Positions 7,440 to 14,858 of a stretch of 16,485 nucleotides of DNA are shown here, piece by piece. How positions within the stretch are numbered: position 1 is the stretch's first letter; each line of letters starts with the position of its first letter. The position numbers and the translations under genes are program-made. Source of the DNA: Ruminococcus sp. (GTDB taxonomy: Bacteria > Bacillota > Clostridia > Oscillospirales > Acutalibacteraceae); contig JAMPAE010000015.1 of the NCBI GenBank assembly GCA_023667385.1, positions 1 to 16,485 on the forward strand, read 5' to 3'. The notes under the pieces are model-generated. The model was not told the DNA's origin. It saw nothing but the letters and a program-made list of their open reading frames with translations, and ran no database searches.

Positions 7440-8458
7440 GCCGATACACCGCCGACTGAGAGTGCCTTTGATGCGTCAGTGTAAATTTTTGAAAAGCCTG
7501 AAATTGTTGTGATAACAGCTCTTTCAAGCTGACGGTCAATGAGTTTGTCAAATTCAGTTGTGACACCGCACGCCTGAACCTGTTCAAGTGCGCAGGTTTT
7601 GTCAAGACCAATCAGAGTTCCGCTTTTAACTGCGCTGCTTTTGAGAAGCTCTGCACCAAACGGAGTGACAAGCTTGCCCGTTGCATGAAAATTAAGTCCT
7701 GCTGCAGCATCACGGAACTCACTCAGGCTGAGCAGCTTTGCTGCTACGTCCGGTGAAGCAATGATTGCATTGAGGTTATATGGATCAAAGTTGTTCCAGA
7801 ATGAAATCATGTCATCATAGGTGAGCTTGCCGCTTGATGCAGTGTTGAGTGTGGTAATCGGATTACCGTTGCCGTCACCGTTCATGAGCACATTAATTGC
7901 ATCTTTGAGCTGAGTTTTTGCAATGTATGCGCCAATCTGCTTGAGTGTAACAGTGAAAAGGTCAAGGCGCTGGAAGCGTATGGCTTCATAAGAAGCAACA
8001 AGAGCTCTGCCCCTTTTCTTGAGTGAAACAAGGTTGCCCTGAGTTTTAACTGTTGTTTCGGGTACTGCTGTTCCCTCTGCAATTTCGTCAAGTTCAAGGT
8101 CACTGTCAGATGGAATCGAAGCAATTGTGCGATAGTCCATGCCGTCAATTTCGGTGACCGTTGCAACAATCTTTGAAAGAATGTCGTTTTCAGCGATGCC
8201 CTGATAAACTGCTCTGCTGACGTATTCCGGGAAGAGTACCGCAGAATCTGATGTTTTGAAGAATTTTTCAATCATGTCGCTGCCTGCACCGCCAACCTTG
8301 ATGTCAAAACGTTTGAGCTGACGCTGATAAGCATCAAGTCCCTCAAGTGAAGTGCCGATGTAATTTTCTGATGGGTCAAGCTCCTCAAGTGTTTTTGTGA
8401 AGCTCTTTCCTGTTGTGTAAAGTCCTTTTTCAAGTTTAATTTTTTCATAAATAGCCAT
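7436..8458 (-). CDS. Phage major capsid protein, HK97-like fold
   Basis: The 340-residue protein starts at ATG 8458 behind AAGGAGG, one of the strongest ribosome sites in the cluster, as expected for the most abundant product. Residues from about 70 on look like an HK97 coat: an N-arm, an E-loop region (VTEIDGMDYRTIASIPSD, EIAEGTAVPE), the spine-helix segment LVASYEAIRFQRLDLFTVTLKQIGAYIAKTQL, an A-domain stretch NLNAIIASPDVAAKLLSL, and a C-terminal DKLIDRQLERAVITTISGFSKIY. The first 50-60 residues are charged and helical and could be a delta-like scaffold piece removed by the upstream protease, though no cut site is identifiable. Position right after the protease is standard. The frame is intact. 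Confidence 0.85.
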   Translation of the reverse strand: MAIYEKIKLEKGLYTTGKSFTKTLEELDPSENYIGTSLEGLDAYQRQLKRFDIKVGGAGSDMIEKFFKTSDSAVLFPEYVSRAVYQGIAENDILSKIVATVTEIDGMDYRTIASIPSDSDLELDEIAEGTAVPETTVKTQGNLVSLKKRGRALVASYEAIRFQRLDLFTVTLKQIGAYIAKTQLKDAINVLMNGDGNGNPITTLNTASSGKLTYDDMISFWNNFDPYNLNAIIASPDVAAKLLSLSEFRDAAAGLNFHATGKLVTPFGAELLKSSAVKSGTLIGLDKTCALEQVQACGVTTEFDKLIDRQLERAVITTISGFSKIYTDASKALSVGGVSA

Positions 8459-8472
8459 TATTATTTTCCTCC

Positions 8473-9411
8473 TTAAATTTTAAATGCTTTGTTGTCATTG
8501 TTATTATTTTTGTTTTGCGGACTTAGCTGAACGCCTGCCGAAAGAATCTGTTCGGCATGAGCTTTGAACGCTTTTTTCATGTTCATCAGTTGTGAAATAT
8601 CCATGCTTTTGCACTGAGCAAAGCAAAGTTCAGTGTCCATTTCAGGTATCGCTATAAGTGCATACTTTTTGATGCTGCTGATGATTTCCTGTTTGTATCC
8701 GTCAACGCTTTCAACGGATTTTTCAAGTGATGTGATATAGTTACGCAGGCTGTTTGCCTGTGCCTTTGTGAGTACGATGTCGCCGCTTGCAACTTTGATG
8801 ATGTTGATTGGGTTCTCATCATTTATTGCTGAGGGCATTGTGAATGATTTTGTCACGCCTGCCTCTCTCTGAGCAGGCACTGCAACAAATGACCATTCAT
8901 AAGCATCAGTCGGCTCGCTCAAAATTCCGAAGCAAAGCTTTGAGCCATAGGTTTTGCCTTTAATGTGGCTGCATTCGTGCGATTTCATCTCTTTTCCGCA
9001 AACTGAGCAAGTGATTTTGTCCATTGCACAGCCAATGCTGACTTCCTTTTTGATTCCGCCCTCAATTTCATCAATGAGAGCCTGATTTTTGTTGGTTCTG
9101 ACCATGTATGCTTTTGCTTTCAGGCAACTGTAGGGCTCGCCAAGGGATGTTTTTCTGGTTGAATCGGTTTCAACCCATGTTTTAAAAATCCTTGCAGATT
9201 GCCCCGATGATTTCATGTTGTGGTCAAAAATTCCGGTTTTGCCCTCAAACATCGGGCATAAATCTTCAAGTGCCTGCTTCGTGAACTGTTCAAAATCACG
9301 GTCAATCTCATTGTCGCAAAGGGTAACGTTGAAGATGTATACCTGATTTTCAGTGAGCGGCTTTCTTGAATGTTTGTTTATCAATGCCAGGTCGTTATTC
9401 TGATTTTCCAT
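8473..9411 (-). CDS. Prohead maturation protease with inserted Cys/His cluster and C-terminal scaffold-like region
   Basis: The 312-residue protein starts at ATG 9411 (MENQNNDLAL) behind GGAGGAG located inside the portal gene; the reading frames overlap by 17 bases. The pattern of HK97-type prohead proteases is visible: His64 in GIFDHNMKSSG, Ser126 in KKEVSIGC, and EWSFVAVPAQREA (172-184), comparable to the usual E-S-V-PAN segment. Between Ser126 and that segment lies a Cys/His cluster (C135-x2-C138, H145, C147, H149, C160) that looks metal-binding and is not usual for the family. Residues 190-312 are helical, charged and end Asn-rich, fitting a fused scaffold that is cleaved during maturation. 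No separate scaffold gene exists in the module. Confidence 0.75.
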   Translation of the reverse strand: MENQNNDLALINKHSRKPLTENQVYIFNVTLCDNEIDRDFEQFTKQALEDLCPMFEGKTGIFDHNMKSSGQSARIFKTWVETDSTRKTSLGEPYSCLKAKAYMVRTNKNQALIDEIEGGIKKEVSIGCAMDKITCSVCGKEMKSHECSHIKGKTYGSKLCFGILSEPTDAYEWSFVAVPAQREAGVTKSFTMPSAINDENPINIIKVASGDIVLTKAQANSLRNYITSLEKSVESVDGYKQEIISSIKKYALIAIPEMDTELCFAQCKSMDISQLMNMKKAFKAHAEQILSAGVQLSPQNKNNNNDNKAFKI

Positions 9412-10576
9412 TTTCTCCTCCTTGAATTTCTCTTTTGATTTTTTCGGTCTGAGCTTCGTAATAATTGCTCTTTGCAATTTCCGCAATATCCTGAAGTGTG
9501 ATGCTGTTCCATTCAATGTCAAAATCGCATTCATAACCGTGAAGCCTGAGCCAGAACGAGCAAATCTGCCTGATGATTGGGTTCAGCTCACGGCGGTAAG
9601 CGTCAATTTCGCTTGTGAGAATGTCTGCCTGCTGTGATGACATCCTTTCGGTTGATGACCAGTTCAGACCGAGCAGAAACGGCGGTATGCCAAGCTTTGC
9701 AACAATTTGTTCAAGCATCTGCCTGACAGGTACTTCACTGTCAAGAATCTGATTATCTGCACCGATGGCTTTGATTTCAACGTCACCAATTGCAACAAAA
9801 TCTCTGACAGGTCCGTTTTCGCTCATTGCCTTGCTCCATTCCGAAGCAACCTGAATCGCCCTGTCTTTTGCATATGCTTTGTCCATCGCATCGTTTTGCG
9901 GTTTATATGTCACAGCAAAACGTACATTGCCAACACGTTCCCAGTTGATGCCGATGGTGTTGTAAATTTGAAGCAGAATGTTGCTCACAAACGGCAGACC
10001 TTTGAGGATTGACGTGCCGTAAATTTTGCCCGGTTCGGGGTTGTGTACGCATTTGAGCACAAGCGACGGACATTTCACGGGAACAAAGCTGCCGTTTCCG
10101 TTGTCAGCCGAAATGATGATGTCAAGCGGATTTTCTCCCTGAGTGAGCGCAACGCTTTTTAAATCTGCATTGAAAAGGTGAGCAAATTTACCGTTTTCAA
10201 TCACCATTTCGCCAACTGCCGTACCGTAGGTCAAAAGCTGTTCAAAAAATGTTGCAAGGAACATTTCTGCACCCTGCCTTGTTCCGCCGACATCAACCGA
10301 TTCAAGGAAGCGTTTTAGCCTTTTCGTTGCATTTTCATCATCTGTAATGACTTCGAACGAGCCGAGCAGGCGCACAATTTTATAAATTGCAGCGTCAATA
10401 ATCGGCACGGCTTCACGCAGTGAGCGATAAAGCTCAAGGTCGCAGCTCCTTTCGGGAAGATACATCCCAATGTGATGAAACGGATGACTTTTGACTGAAG
10501 TTTGAACAACGGAAGATGTGGTTGCCTGTGCCGTTTCATCTGAATTTTCGTTTTTCTTTTTGTTTCTTATTGCCAA
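9395..10576 (-). CDS. Phage portal protein
   Basis: The 393-residue portal forms the ring at the capsid vertex through which DNA enters. TTG 10576 (MAIRNKKKNE) is chosen because AAAGGAG lies at 10590-10584, directly at the end of the terminase gene. A longer reading to TTG 10612 would overlap that gene and has no site. Portal-like features include the early ERSCDLELYRSLREAVPIIDAAIYKIVRLLG helix region, YGTSILKGLPFVSNILLQIYNT, and VRQMLEQIVAKLGIPPFLLGL...RMSSQQADI near 280-320, resembling the stem and wing of SPP1/HK97-type portals. It is intact and within the usual 380-500 residue range. Neighbours (TerL before, protease after) support the call. Confidence 0.87.
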   Translation of the reverse strand: MAIRNKKKNENSDETAQATTSSVVQTSVKSHPFHHIGMYLPERSCDLELYRSLREAVPIIDAAIYKIVRLLGSFEVITDDENATKRLKRFLESVDVGGTRQGAEMFLATFFEQLLTYGTAVGEMVIENGKFAHLFNADLKSVALTQGENPLDIIISADNGNGSFVPVKCPSLVLKCVHNPEPGKIYGTSILKGLPFVSNILLQIYNTIGINWERVGNVRFAVTYKPQNDAMDKAYAKDRAIQVASEWSKAMSENGPVRDFVAIGDVEIKAIGADNQILDSEVPVRQMLEQIVAKLGIPPFLLGLNWSSTERMSSQQADILTSEIDAYRRELNPIIRQICSFWLRLHGYECDFDIEWNSITLQDIAEIAKSNYYEAQTEKIKREIQGGENGKSE

Positions 10577-10589
10577 ATTATCACTCCTT

Positions 10590-11849
10590 TTATCTTTGAG
10601 CCGCAAAAGCAAAAAAGCTGTTTTCGCTCTTTGTCAGGTGGGTTGCAACAAAATATCTGATGTCGTCCATCGCATGATCATTCTCCTTTTTCGGAGCATC
10701 TTTTGAAACATTGTTGTCCCATCTGTAAAGCGCAAATTCCCTGAGCGTTGCCTTGCAGCTCGGACTGATTCTGATTTTTCCGCTTTTCAGCGCTTCGTGA
10801 ACACGGTGTATGCCGTCAACAACGTCATTTTTTGCAGGTATCACCTTGAAATAACCGTGGCGGCGGATACATTCCATGAAGCTTGCAGCAGAAGGGTCAA
10901 CAATGACAGCTTCAATTTTTCTTTTGCCTGCAAGCTCAAGCAGAGCCTGATAGTATTCCTCGTCGGTTTTCTGGCTGCCGTGTTCACGTGATGAATAATA
11001 GTACTCGTTTTCCCTGTACCAAACCGAACCGTGCTTACTCCAAAGTCCCATCGACATTGGGTTGACCGTGCCGTAATCACATGAAATGCAAAAGCTTTCG
11101 CCGTTTTCATCAGGCGGAGCAAGTGTGTAAGCGCCTTTTGCCGCTTCGGGATAAACAAGCCCATCGGTTGCTGTCCATTTGCCAAGCACAAAACGCTCAT
11201 AAAATGCACCGCTGTAAAGCGATTCATATCGTGCCAGCACCTCATCCGAAAGCGATGGATTATCACTCATCAAAAAATGAAGATAAAGGCAGTTTTTGCT
11301 TTTTGCCTTTTTGATCCACTCCTCAAAAAACCAATGGAGCGGATTTTCCGGGTTGCAGTTGAACCAAAACTTTGCGCCTGCCGGCGAGCATCTTGCAATT
11401 GCCTGCTCAACAAATGAGCGTGGCATCAGTGCAACCTCATCAAGCAAAACTCCGGTTAAGGTCATGCCTTGAATCAGTGCCGCAGAGGATTCATCCCGAC
11501 CGCCGAAAATGTAAAACCTGTTTGTGCGTCCGTTCATGGAAATTTCAATCAGGTTTTGTGAGCGCTTTTCACTGTAGGTAAAGCCAAGCTCGCTGAGAAT
11601 CGGCAGCAGGGGAGTCACAATGTTGCGCCTGAGTGAGGTGATTGTTTTTCCGCAAAGGGCAAAATCGGCGTCACTGAAGCGATAGAATGCCCATGCAACA
11701 AACGAGATTGCCATGCAGGTTGTTTTTCCGCTTCTGACTGCACCGTCACAAATGATTCCGTCGCAGCCGCAATGCGGCGAATCATCATGCCACCATGTCA
11801 GTGCAGTGAGCTGCTTTTTTGAAAAACTGTCAAATTGAATCTTGCTCAT
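10590..11849 (-). CDS. terL: Phage terminase large subunit
   Basis: The 419-residue packaging motor and nuclease. The ATPase half shows Walker A GAVRSGKTT (36-44) and Walker B VLLDE (134-138), with the motor motif FNCNPENP (163-170). The RNase H-like nuclease half shows acidic residues at Asp258 (ISCDYG), Asp318 (IVDPS) and Asp395/396 (HAMDDIRYF), so both active centres look complete. It resembles the Terminase_3/6 (PBSX-like) type common in Firmicutes phages. ATG 11849 follows AGAGG at five bases; GTG 11855 would sit on that site. Its start overlaps the small terminase by 20 bases. Completeness of all catalytic residues argues against a decaying remnant. Confidence 0.94.
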   Translation of the reverse strand: MSKIQFDSFSKKQLTALTWWHDDSPHCGCDGIICDGAVRSGKTTCMAISFVAWAFYRFSDADFALCGKTITSLRRNIVTPLLPILSELGFTYSEKRSQNLIEISMNGRTNRFYIFGGRDESSAALIQGMTLTGVLLDEVALMPRSFVEQAIARCSPAGAKFWFNCNPENPLHWFFEEWIKKAKSKNCLYLHFLMSDNPSLSDEVLARYESLYSGAFYERFVLGKWTATDGLVYPEAAKGAYTLAPPDENGESFCISCDYGTVNPMSMGLWSKHGSVWYRENEYYYSSREHGSQKTDEEYYQALLELAGKRKIEAVIVDPSAASFMECIRRHGYFKVIPAKNDVVDGIHRVHEALKSGKIRISPSCKATLREFALYRWDNNVSKDAPKKENDHAMDDIRYFVATHLTKSENSFFAFAAQR

Positions 11850-12315
11850 TGTCACCTCTCAGCGCTGCTGCGCCCTTTTCAATTGCACTGTAAAGTGAAC
11901 TGGTTTTGCCTGCTTCATTTTCTGCGCTGAGTTCTCCGAGCTTCTCAAGTGCCTTTAATCTGTCGAAAAACTTGATTTCAACAGTTCCGTTTTTCTGACG
12001 CTTGATTTCCGAAACATTGAACAAATCCATCTGCTCAATCAGTGCTTTGGTCACGTCGTCTTCAAAAAGCAGACTGACCGCATCTGTAACGCAGCCGAAG
12101 GCCAATCGGTAATATCCGGCGGCAACGTCATTGTTGCTGTTTTTGCACTTTTTATCATTTTGCATAATCTGTGCCTTGATTTCTTCACGCTTGAGCAATT
12201 TTGCTGCTGAACGTTCGGGAAATCTATAGCCGCTTTTTGCTGCGGATTCACGTCCGTTGCGGTTGAGGCAATAATAAGTGCAAAACAACCTTTCTTTGGA
12301 AGTAAGTTCTTTCAA
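11830..12315 (-). CDS. terS: Phage terminase small subunit
   Basis: From TTG 12315 the protein is 161 residues and opens MKELTSKERLFCTYYCLN, then NGRESAAKSGYR, a classic Terminase_2 start with a DNA-binding helix-turn-helix; it selects the packaging site and loads TerL. AAAGGAG (12329-12323) lies seven bases before this TTG. The same frame stays open to GTG 12432, adding 39 residues, but those reach back into a hairpin at 12427-12443 and have no ribosome site; ATG 12372 is a weaker alternative. It is the first gene of the head operon. I see no good promoter in the 110 bases upstream. Confidence 0.82.
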   Translation of the reverse strand: MKELTSKERLFCTYYCLNRNGRESAAKSGYRFPERSAAKLLKREEIKAQIMQNDKKCKNSNNDVAAGYYRLAFGCVTDAVSLLFEDDVTKALIEQMDLFNVSEIKRQKNGTVEIKFFDRLKALEKLGELSAENEAGKTSSLYSAIEKGAAALRGDNEQDSI

Positions 12316-12426
12316 GTTTTCTCTCCTTTCGTTATACCTGTTAACCTTTTTGTGAAATGCATCGTCATGCATCTTTGCAAGGTCTTTTAAAGAGCCCTTC
12401 ACTATATCCGCCAAAAAACGAAAAAA

Positions 12427-12443
12427 TCGCACAAAAAGTGCGA
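12427..12443. terminator. Symmetric hairpin between the 41-residue gene and terS
   Basis: TCGCAC (12427-12432), loop AAAAA, GTGCGA (12438-12443), flanked by A6 on the left (T6 on the minus strand) and C-T6 on the right. It can act as a short intrinsic terminator in either direction. It would reduce readthrough into terS from upstream. A protein-binding operator is also possible. Confidence 0.6.
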
Positions 12444-12499
12444 CTTTTTTGCAAAAGTGTGAAAATTTTTTTATTTTAACCTGTTTTAAGCTAAAAAAT

Positions 12500-12534
12500 C
12501 AAAAAAATGACGCTTCAGTAAAGAAACGTCATTT
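12500..12534 (-). terminator. Terminator of the 41-residue gene
   Basis: On the minus strand AAATGACG (12534-12527) pairs with CGTCATTT (12512-12505), and the stem runs directly into a T-tract (seven T's, 12507-12501). It lies about 40 bases after the small gene's stop, a typical spacing. Confidence 0.8.
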
Positions 12535-12574
12535 AATCTGTTTGAATGAAATTTTGATGAAGAATCAATCAGAA

Positions 12575-12700
12575 TTATTCAACTTCGTCTGTTGTACCTC
12601 TGCTGAGAAGAGCCTCAAGGCACTTGCGAAGAGAAGCGATAATTTCTTTGATTTCCTCCAAATTGTCCATAATGAAAGTTTTAATCATCTGTAAATCCAT
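12575..12700 (-). CDS. Small protein, 41 residues, unknown function
   Basis: ATG 12700 follows GGAGG (12713-12709) at eight bases, with a near-consensus promoter upstream and a strong terminator downstream, so this is a complete small transcription unit. The product begins MDLQMIKTFIMDNLEEIKEI, continues through IASLRKCLEALLSRG and ends TTDEVE. It looks like one or two amphipathic helices with a single Cys27 and an acidic tail; there is no clear membrane segment or signal peptide. I do not recognise a family. It lies between the phage head module and the divergently transcribed threonine ammonia-lyase gene and could belong to either. A phage regulator, an anti-sigma or toxin-like peptide, or a coiled-coil adaptor are all open options. 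Confidence 0.7.
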   Translation of the reverse strand: MDLQMIKTFIMDNLEEIKEIIASLRKCLEALLSRGTTDEVE

Positions 12701-12764
12701 TTTAAATACCTCCAAGTATTATTTGCATAAGGTTCTTTTTGTCAAATCCTCATGTATTTTCTAT

Positions 12765-12793
12765 ATAATAATACATTTAACGAATAAAGTCAA
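12765..12793 (-). promoter_or_regulatory. Promoter of the 41-residue gene
   Basis: On the minus strand TTGACT (12793-12788), 17 bases, TATTAT (12770-12765): one mismatch in each hexamer. The predicted start lies about 55 bases upstream of ATG 12700. Confidence 0.75.
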
Positions 12794-12894
12794 TACAAAT
12801 ATTAAAAAATTATTAATTTTTTGCTCATAAAAATCCAACTTAAAAATTGATGATTTTCACCAAAGGCAACGTTCGCACGGCAAAAAATTTTTAT

Positions 12895-12923
12895 TTGACA
12901 AATGCAGTCGTTAGTATTAGAAT
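12895..12923 (+). promoter_or_regulatory. Promoter of the threonine ammonia-lyase-ridA operon
   Basis: TTGACA (12895-12900), 17 bases, TAGAAT (12918-12923); one mismatch in total. It gives a very short leader of about 25 bases before ATG 12953, leaving little room for attenuation. About 100 bases separate it from the divergent promoter at 12793-12765. Confidence 0.8.
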
Positions 12924-12952
12924 AGATAAGATAAAAGAGAGGCGATAAAGTA

Positions 12953-14170
12953 ATGGATAACGAAAAAAATACAGTCACACTTGACAGAGTCTATAAGGCG
13001 GCTCAGGTTCTCAAAGAGATTACCCGTGAAACCGACATGATTTATGCGCCGAATATCAGATCAGACGCAAAAATATATCTCAAAACAGAAAATCTTCAGG
13101 TGACAGGTTCGTTTAAAATAAGAGGATCATATTTTAAGATAAGCCAGCTCACAGATGAAGAAAAGGCAAAGGGCGTAATTGCCTGCTCGGCAGGTAACCA
13201 TGCACAGGGCGTTGCACTTGCTGCAACAAGAAGCAAAATCAAAAGCATCATCTGCCTGCCTGACGGTGCACCGATTTCAAAGGTTGAAGCAACAAAACGC
13301 TATGGTGCGCAGGTTTGCCTGGTTAAGGGTGTTTATGATGATGCATATAACAAAGCAATTGAACTCAGGGATACTAATGGCTACAGCTTCATCCATCCGT
13401 TTAACGATCCTGATGTAATTGCCGGTCAGGGCACAATCGGCCTTGAAATTCTCAATCAGCTTCCGGGTGTTGATGCTGTTGTTGTGCCAATCGGCGGCGG
13501 CGGATTGATTGCAGGTGTTGCCTACACAATTAAACAGCTCAATCCCTCATGCAAAATTTATGGTGTTCAGGCAAGCGGCGCAGCCAGCATGGAAAGGTCA
13601 ATCCATGACGGCAAAATTGAAACCCTGCCCAAAGTACAAACAATTGCCGATGGCATTGCAGTTAAAACCCCGGGTGACCTTACATATGAGCTTGTGAGTA
13701 AATATGTTGACGAAATCGTGACGGTTACAGATGACGAAATTGCCCTTGCAATCCTCACTTTGCTTGAACAGCAGAAGCTCATTTCAGAAGGTGCAGGTGC
13801 AGTTCCCGTTGCCGCAGTTCTTGCAGGCAAAATTCCGGATATTGCGGGCAAAAACGTTTGCTGCCTTGTTTCAGGCGGAAACATTGATGTCACAATTCTT
13901 TCAAGGGTCATTGAAAGAGGACTTAAAATGGGCGGCAGAACGGCAACAATCACAATTGCGCTTTCCGATAAGCCGGGTCAGCTTTCAGAGGTATCGAGCA
14001 TAATCGCCGAAACAGGCGGTAATGTAACAGCAGTAAATTATGACAGCACAGACCTTGACATGAACATCACGGACTGCTATCTGAGGCTGGACATTGAAAC
14101 CAGAGATTATGCTCACATAGTCGCAATCAAAAAAGCACTCAAAGATAACGGCTTTGAAGTGACTGATTAA
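12953..14170 (+). CDS. ilvA: Threonine ammonia-lyase with a single C-terminal ACT domain
   Basis: It deaminates threonine to 2-oxobutyrate through an enamine, the entry to isoleucine synthesis or threonine catabolism. This is a 405-residue fold-type II PLP enzyme: Lys55 in TGSFKIRGSY binds PLP, SAGNHAQG lies near 75-82, and the phosphate loop PIGGGG near 178-183. From about residue 325 an ACT domain (TATITIALSDKPGQLSEVSSIIAETGGN) closes the protein. This one-ACT form of about 400 residues fits the TIGR01127-type enzyme rather than the roughly 500-residue E. coli IlvA; some annotators name it tdcB. The RBS is AGAGAGG, ten bases before ATG. It is cotranscribed with ridA 30 bases downstream. Whether valine, isoleucine or another effector binds the ACT domain cannot be read from sequence. 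Confidence 0.94.
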   Translation: MDNEKNTVTLDRVYKAAQVLKEITRETDMIYAPNIRSDAKIYLKTENLQVTGSFKIRGSYFKISQLTDEEKAKGVIACSAGNHAQGVALAATRSKIKSIICLPDGAPISKVEATKRYGAQVCLVKGVYDDAYNKAIELRDTNGYSFIHPFNDPDVIAGQGTIGLEILNQLPGVDAVVVPIGGGGLIAGVAYTIKQLNPSCKIYGVQASGAASMERSIHDGKIETLPKVQTIADGIAVKTPGDLTYELVSKYVDEIVTVTDDEIALAILTLLEQQKLISEGAGAVPVAAVLAGKIPDIAGKNVCCLVSGGNIDVTILSRVIERGLKMGGRTATITIALSDKPGQLSEVSSIIAETGGNVTAVNYDSTDLDMNITDCYLRLDIETRDYAHIVAIKKALKDNGFEVTD

Positions 14171-14200
14171 CAGATTAATATTGAAAAAGGAGTCATAACA

Positions 14201-14572
14201 ATGGAATACGTTTCAACAACAAATGCACCGGGTGCAATCGGACCTTATTCACAGGCGGTTAAGGCAAACGGTATGCTTTTCACAAGCGGTCAAATTGCAA
14301 TTAACCCAAAAACAAACAATGTTGACGCAACAACAATTGAGGAACAGACAGCTCAGGTTTGCGAAAACCTCAAGGCAGTTTGCGAAGCCGCAGGCACAAG
14401 CCTTGACAAGGTTGTAAAAACCACCTGCTTCCTTGCAGACATCAACGACTTTGCCGCATTCAACGAGGTTTACGGTAAATATTTCACTGCCAAGCCGGCA
14501 AGAAGCTGCGTTGCAGTGAAAGCACTTCCGAAAGCAGTTCTCTGCGAAGTTGAAGTGATTGCTGAACTTTAA
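14201..14572 (+). CDS. ridA: RidA-family enamine/imine deaminase
   Basis: The 123-residue protein of the YjgF/YER057c/UK114 family hydrolyses reactive 2-aminoacrylate and 2-aminocrotonate released by PLP dehydratases, protecting other PLP enzymes. Key residues are in place: GPYSQAV near 14-20, Arg101 in KPARSCVAVKALPK, and Glu116, matching the spacing of Arg105/Glu120 in E. coli RidA. AAAAAGGAG precedes ATG 14201 at nine to ten bases. Its place 30 bases after the threonine ammonia-lyase, whose product it detoxifies, is a textbook functional pairing. A terminator follows. Confidence 0.96.
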   Translation: MEYVSTTNAPGAIGPYSQAVKANGMLFTSGQIAINPKTNNVDATTIEEQTAQVCENLKAVCEAAGTSLDKVVKTTCFLADINDFAAFNEVYGKYFTAKPARSCVAVKALPKAVLCEVEVIAEL

Positions 14573-14595
14573 TTTGATTTCATTTAGTATTGCGG

Positions 14596-14628
14596 GCGGG
14601 CAGCAGGAAAACGTGGCTGTCTGCCCGC
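14596..14628 (+). terminator. Terminator after ridA
   Basis: GCGGGCAG (14596-14603) pairs with CTGCCCGC (14621-14628); the poly-U is poor (ATGATTATAATG). The stem repeats the GCGGGCAG core of the terminator after fhs. A separate small hairpin CATGCT/AGCATG lies at 14677-14695. Nothing else codes between ridA and the tRNA promoter. Confidence 0.7.
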
Positions 14629-14764
14629 ATGATTATAATGGCAGAAACGGTCAGTGCGAAAAGAACAATGAGAAGCCATGCTGAAAACAAGCATGACATT
14701 AAAATGTAAGTGACCGAAATTTCACATCACAAAACAAAAAACTGAAGAAAAATGCAAAAAATGC

Positions 14765-14793
14765 TTGACAATAACTGAATTTGGTGCTATATT
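14765..14793 (+). promoter_or_regulatory. Promoter for the tRNA-Leu transcript
   Basis: TTGACA (14765-14770), 17 bases, TATATT (14788-14793). The predicted start is near 14800, so the transcript would include the partial tRNA copy and the structured spacer before the intact tRNA. Confidence 0.75.
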
Positions 14794-14823
14794 ATATAGG
14801 CACTTGTGAGAGCAAGCCGGTCT

Positions 14824-14858
14824 AACAAGTTAATATGCGAGAGTGGCGGAATCGGCAG
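14824..14858 (+). repeat. Direct repeat copy 1: tRNA-Leu 5' fragment
   Basis: These 35 bases are identical to 15022-15056. They comprise 14 bases of 5' flank plus the first 21-22 bases of tRNA-Leu (acceptor 5' strand and D-arm start), after which the match ends abruptly. It is a truncated tRNA copy that cannot fold as a tRNA. Confidence 0.9.

Larger units (their letters stand above)
6331..12315 (-). mobile_element. Isolated phage head module (terS to tail-completion), no integrase, lysis or tail genes
   Basis: Eight consecutive minus-strand genes carry the functions needed to build and fill a siphovirus-type capsid, most overlapping or spaced under 15 bases, each with its own ribosome site. 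Both ends are closed by bidirectional hairpins and ordinary metabolic genes (metY and threonine ammonia-lyase). Base composition resembles the neighbours by eye, suggesting long residence. No att-like repeats were seen at the edges. Alternatives: a remnant of a larger prophage, a capsid-forming phage satellite that lost or separated its other genes, or a domesticated cassette. Confidence 0.8.

Noticed and set aside
12316..12432. N-terminal extension of the small terminase to GTG 12432 or ATG 12372
   Set aside because: The GTG lies in a hairpin arm and neither start has a good ribosome site, whereas TTG 12315 has AAAGGAG at seven bases and gives a canonical TerS N-terminus.
12449..12830. Two plus-strand open frames of 81 and 68 codons
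   Set aside because: Low-complexity AT-rich readings opposite the 41-residue gene and its promoter, with no ribosome sites.
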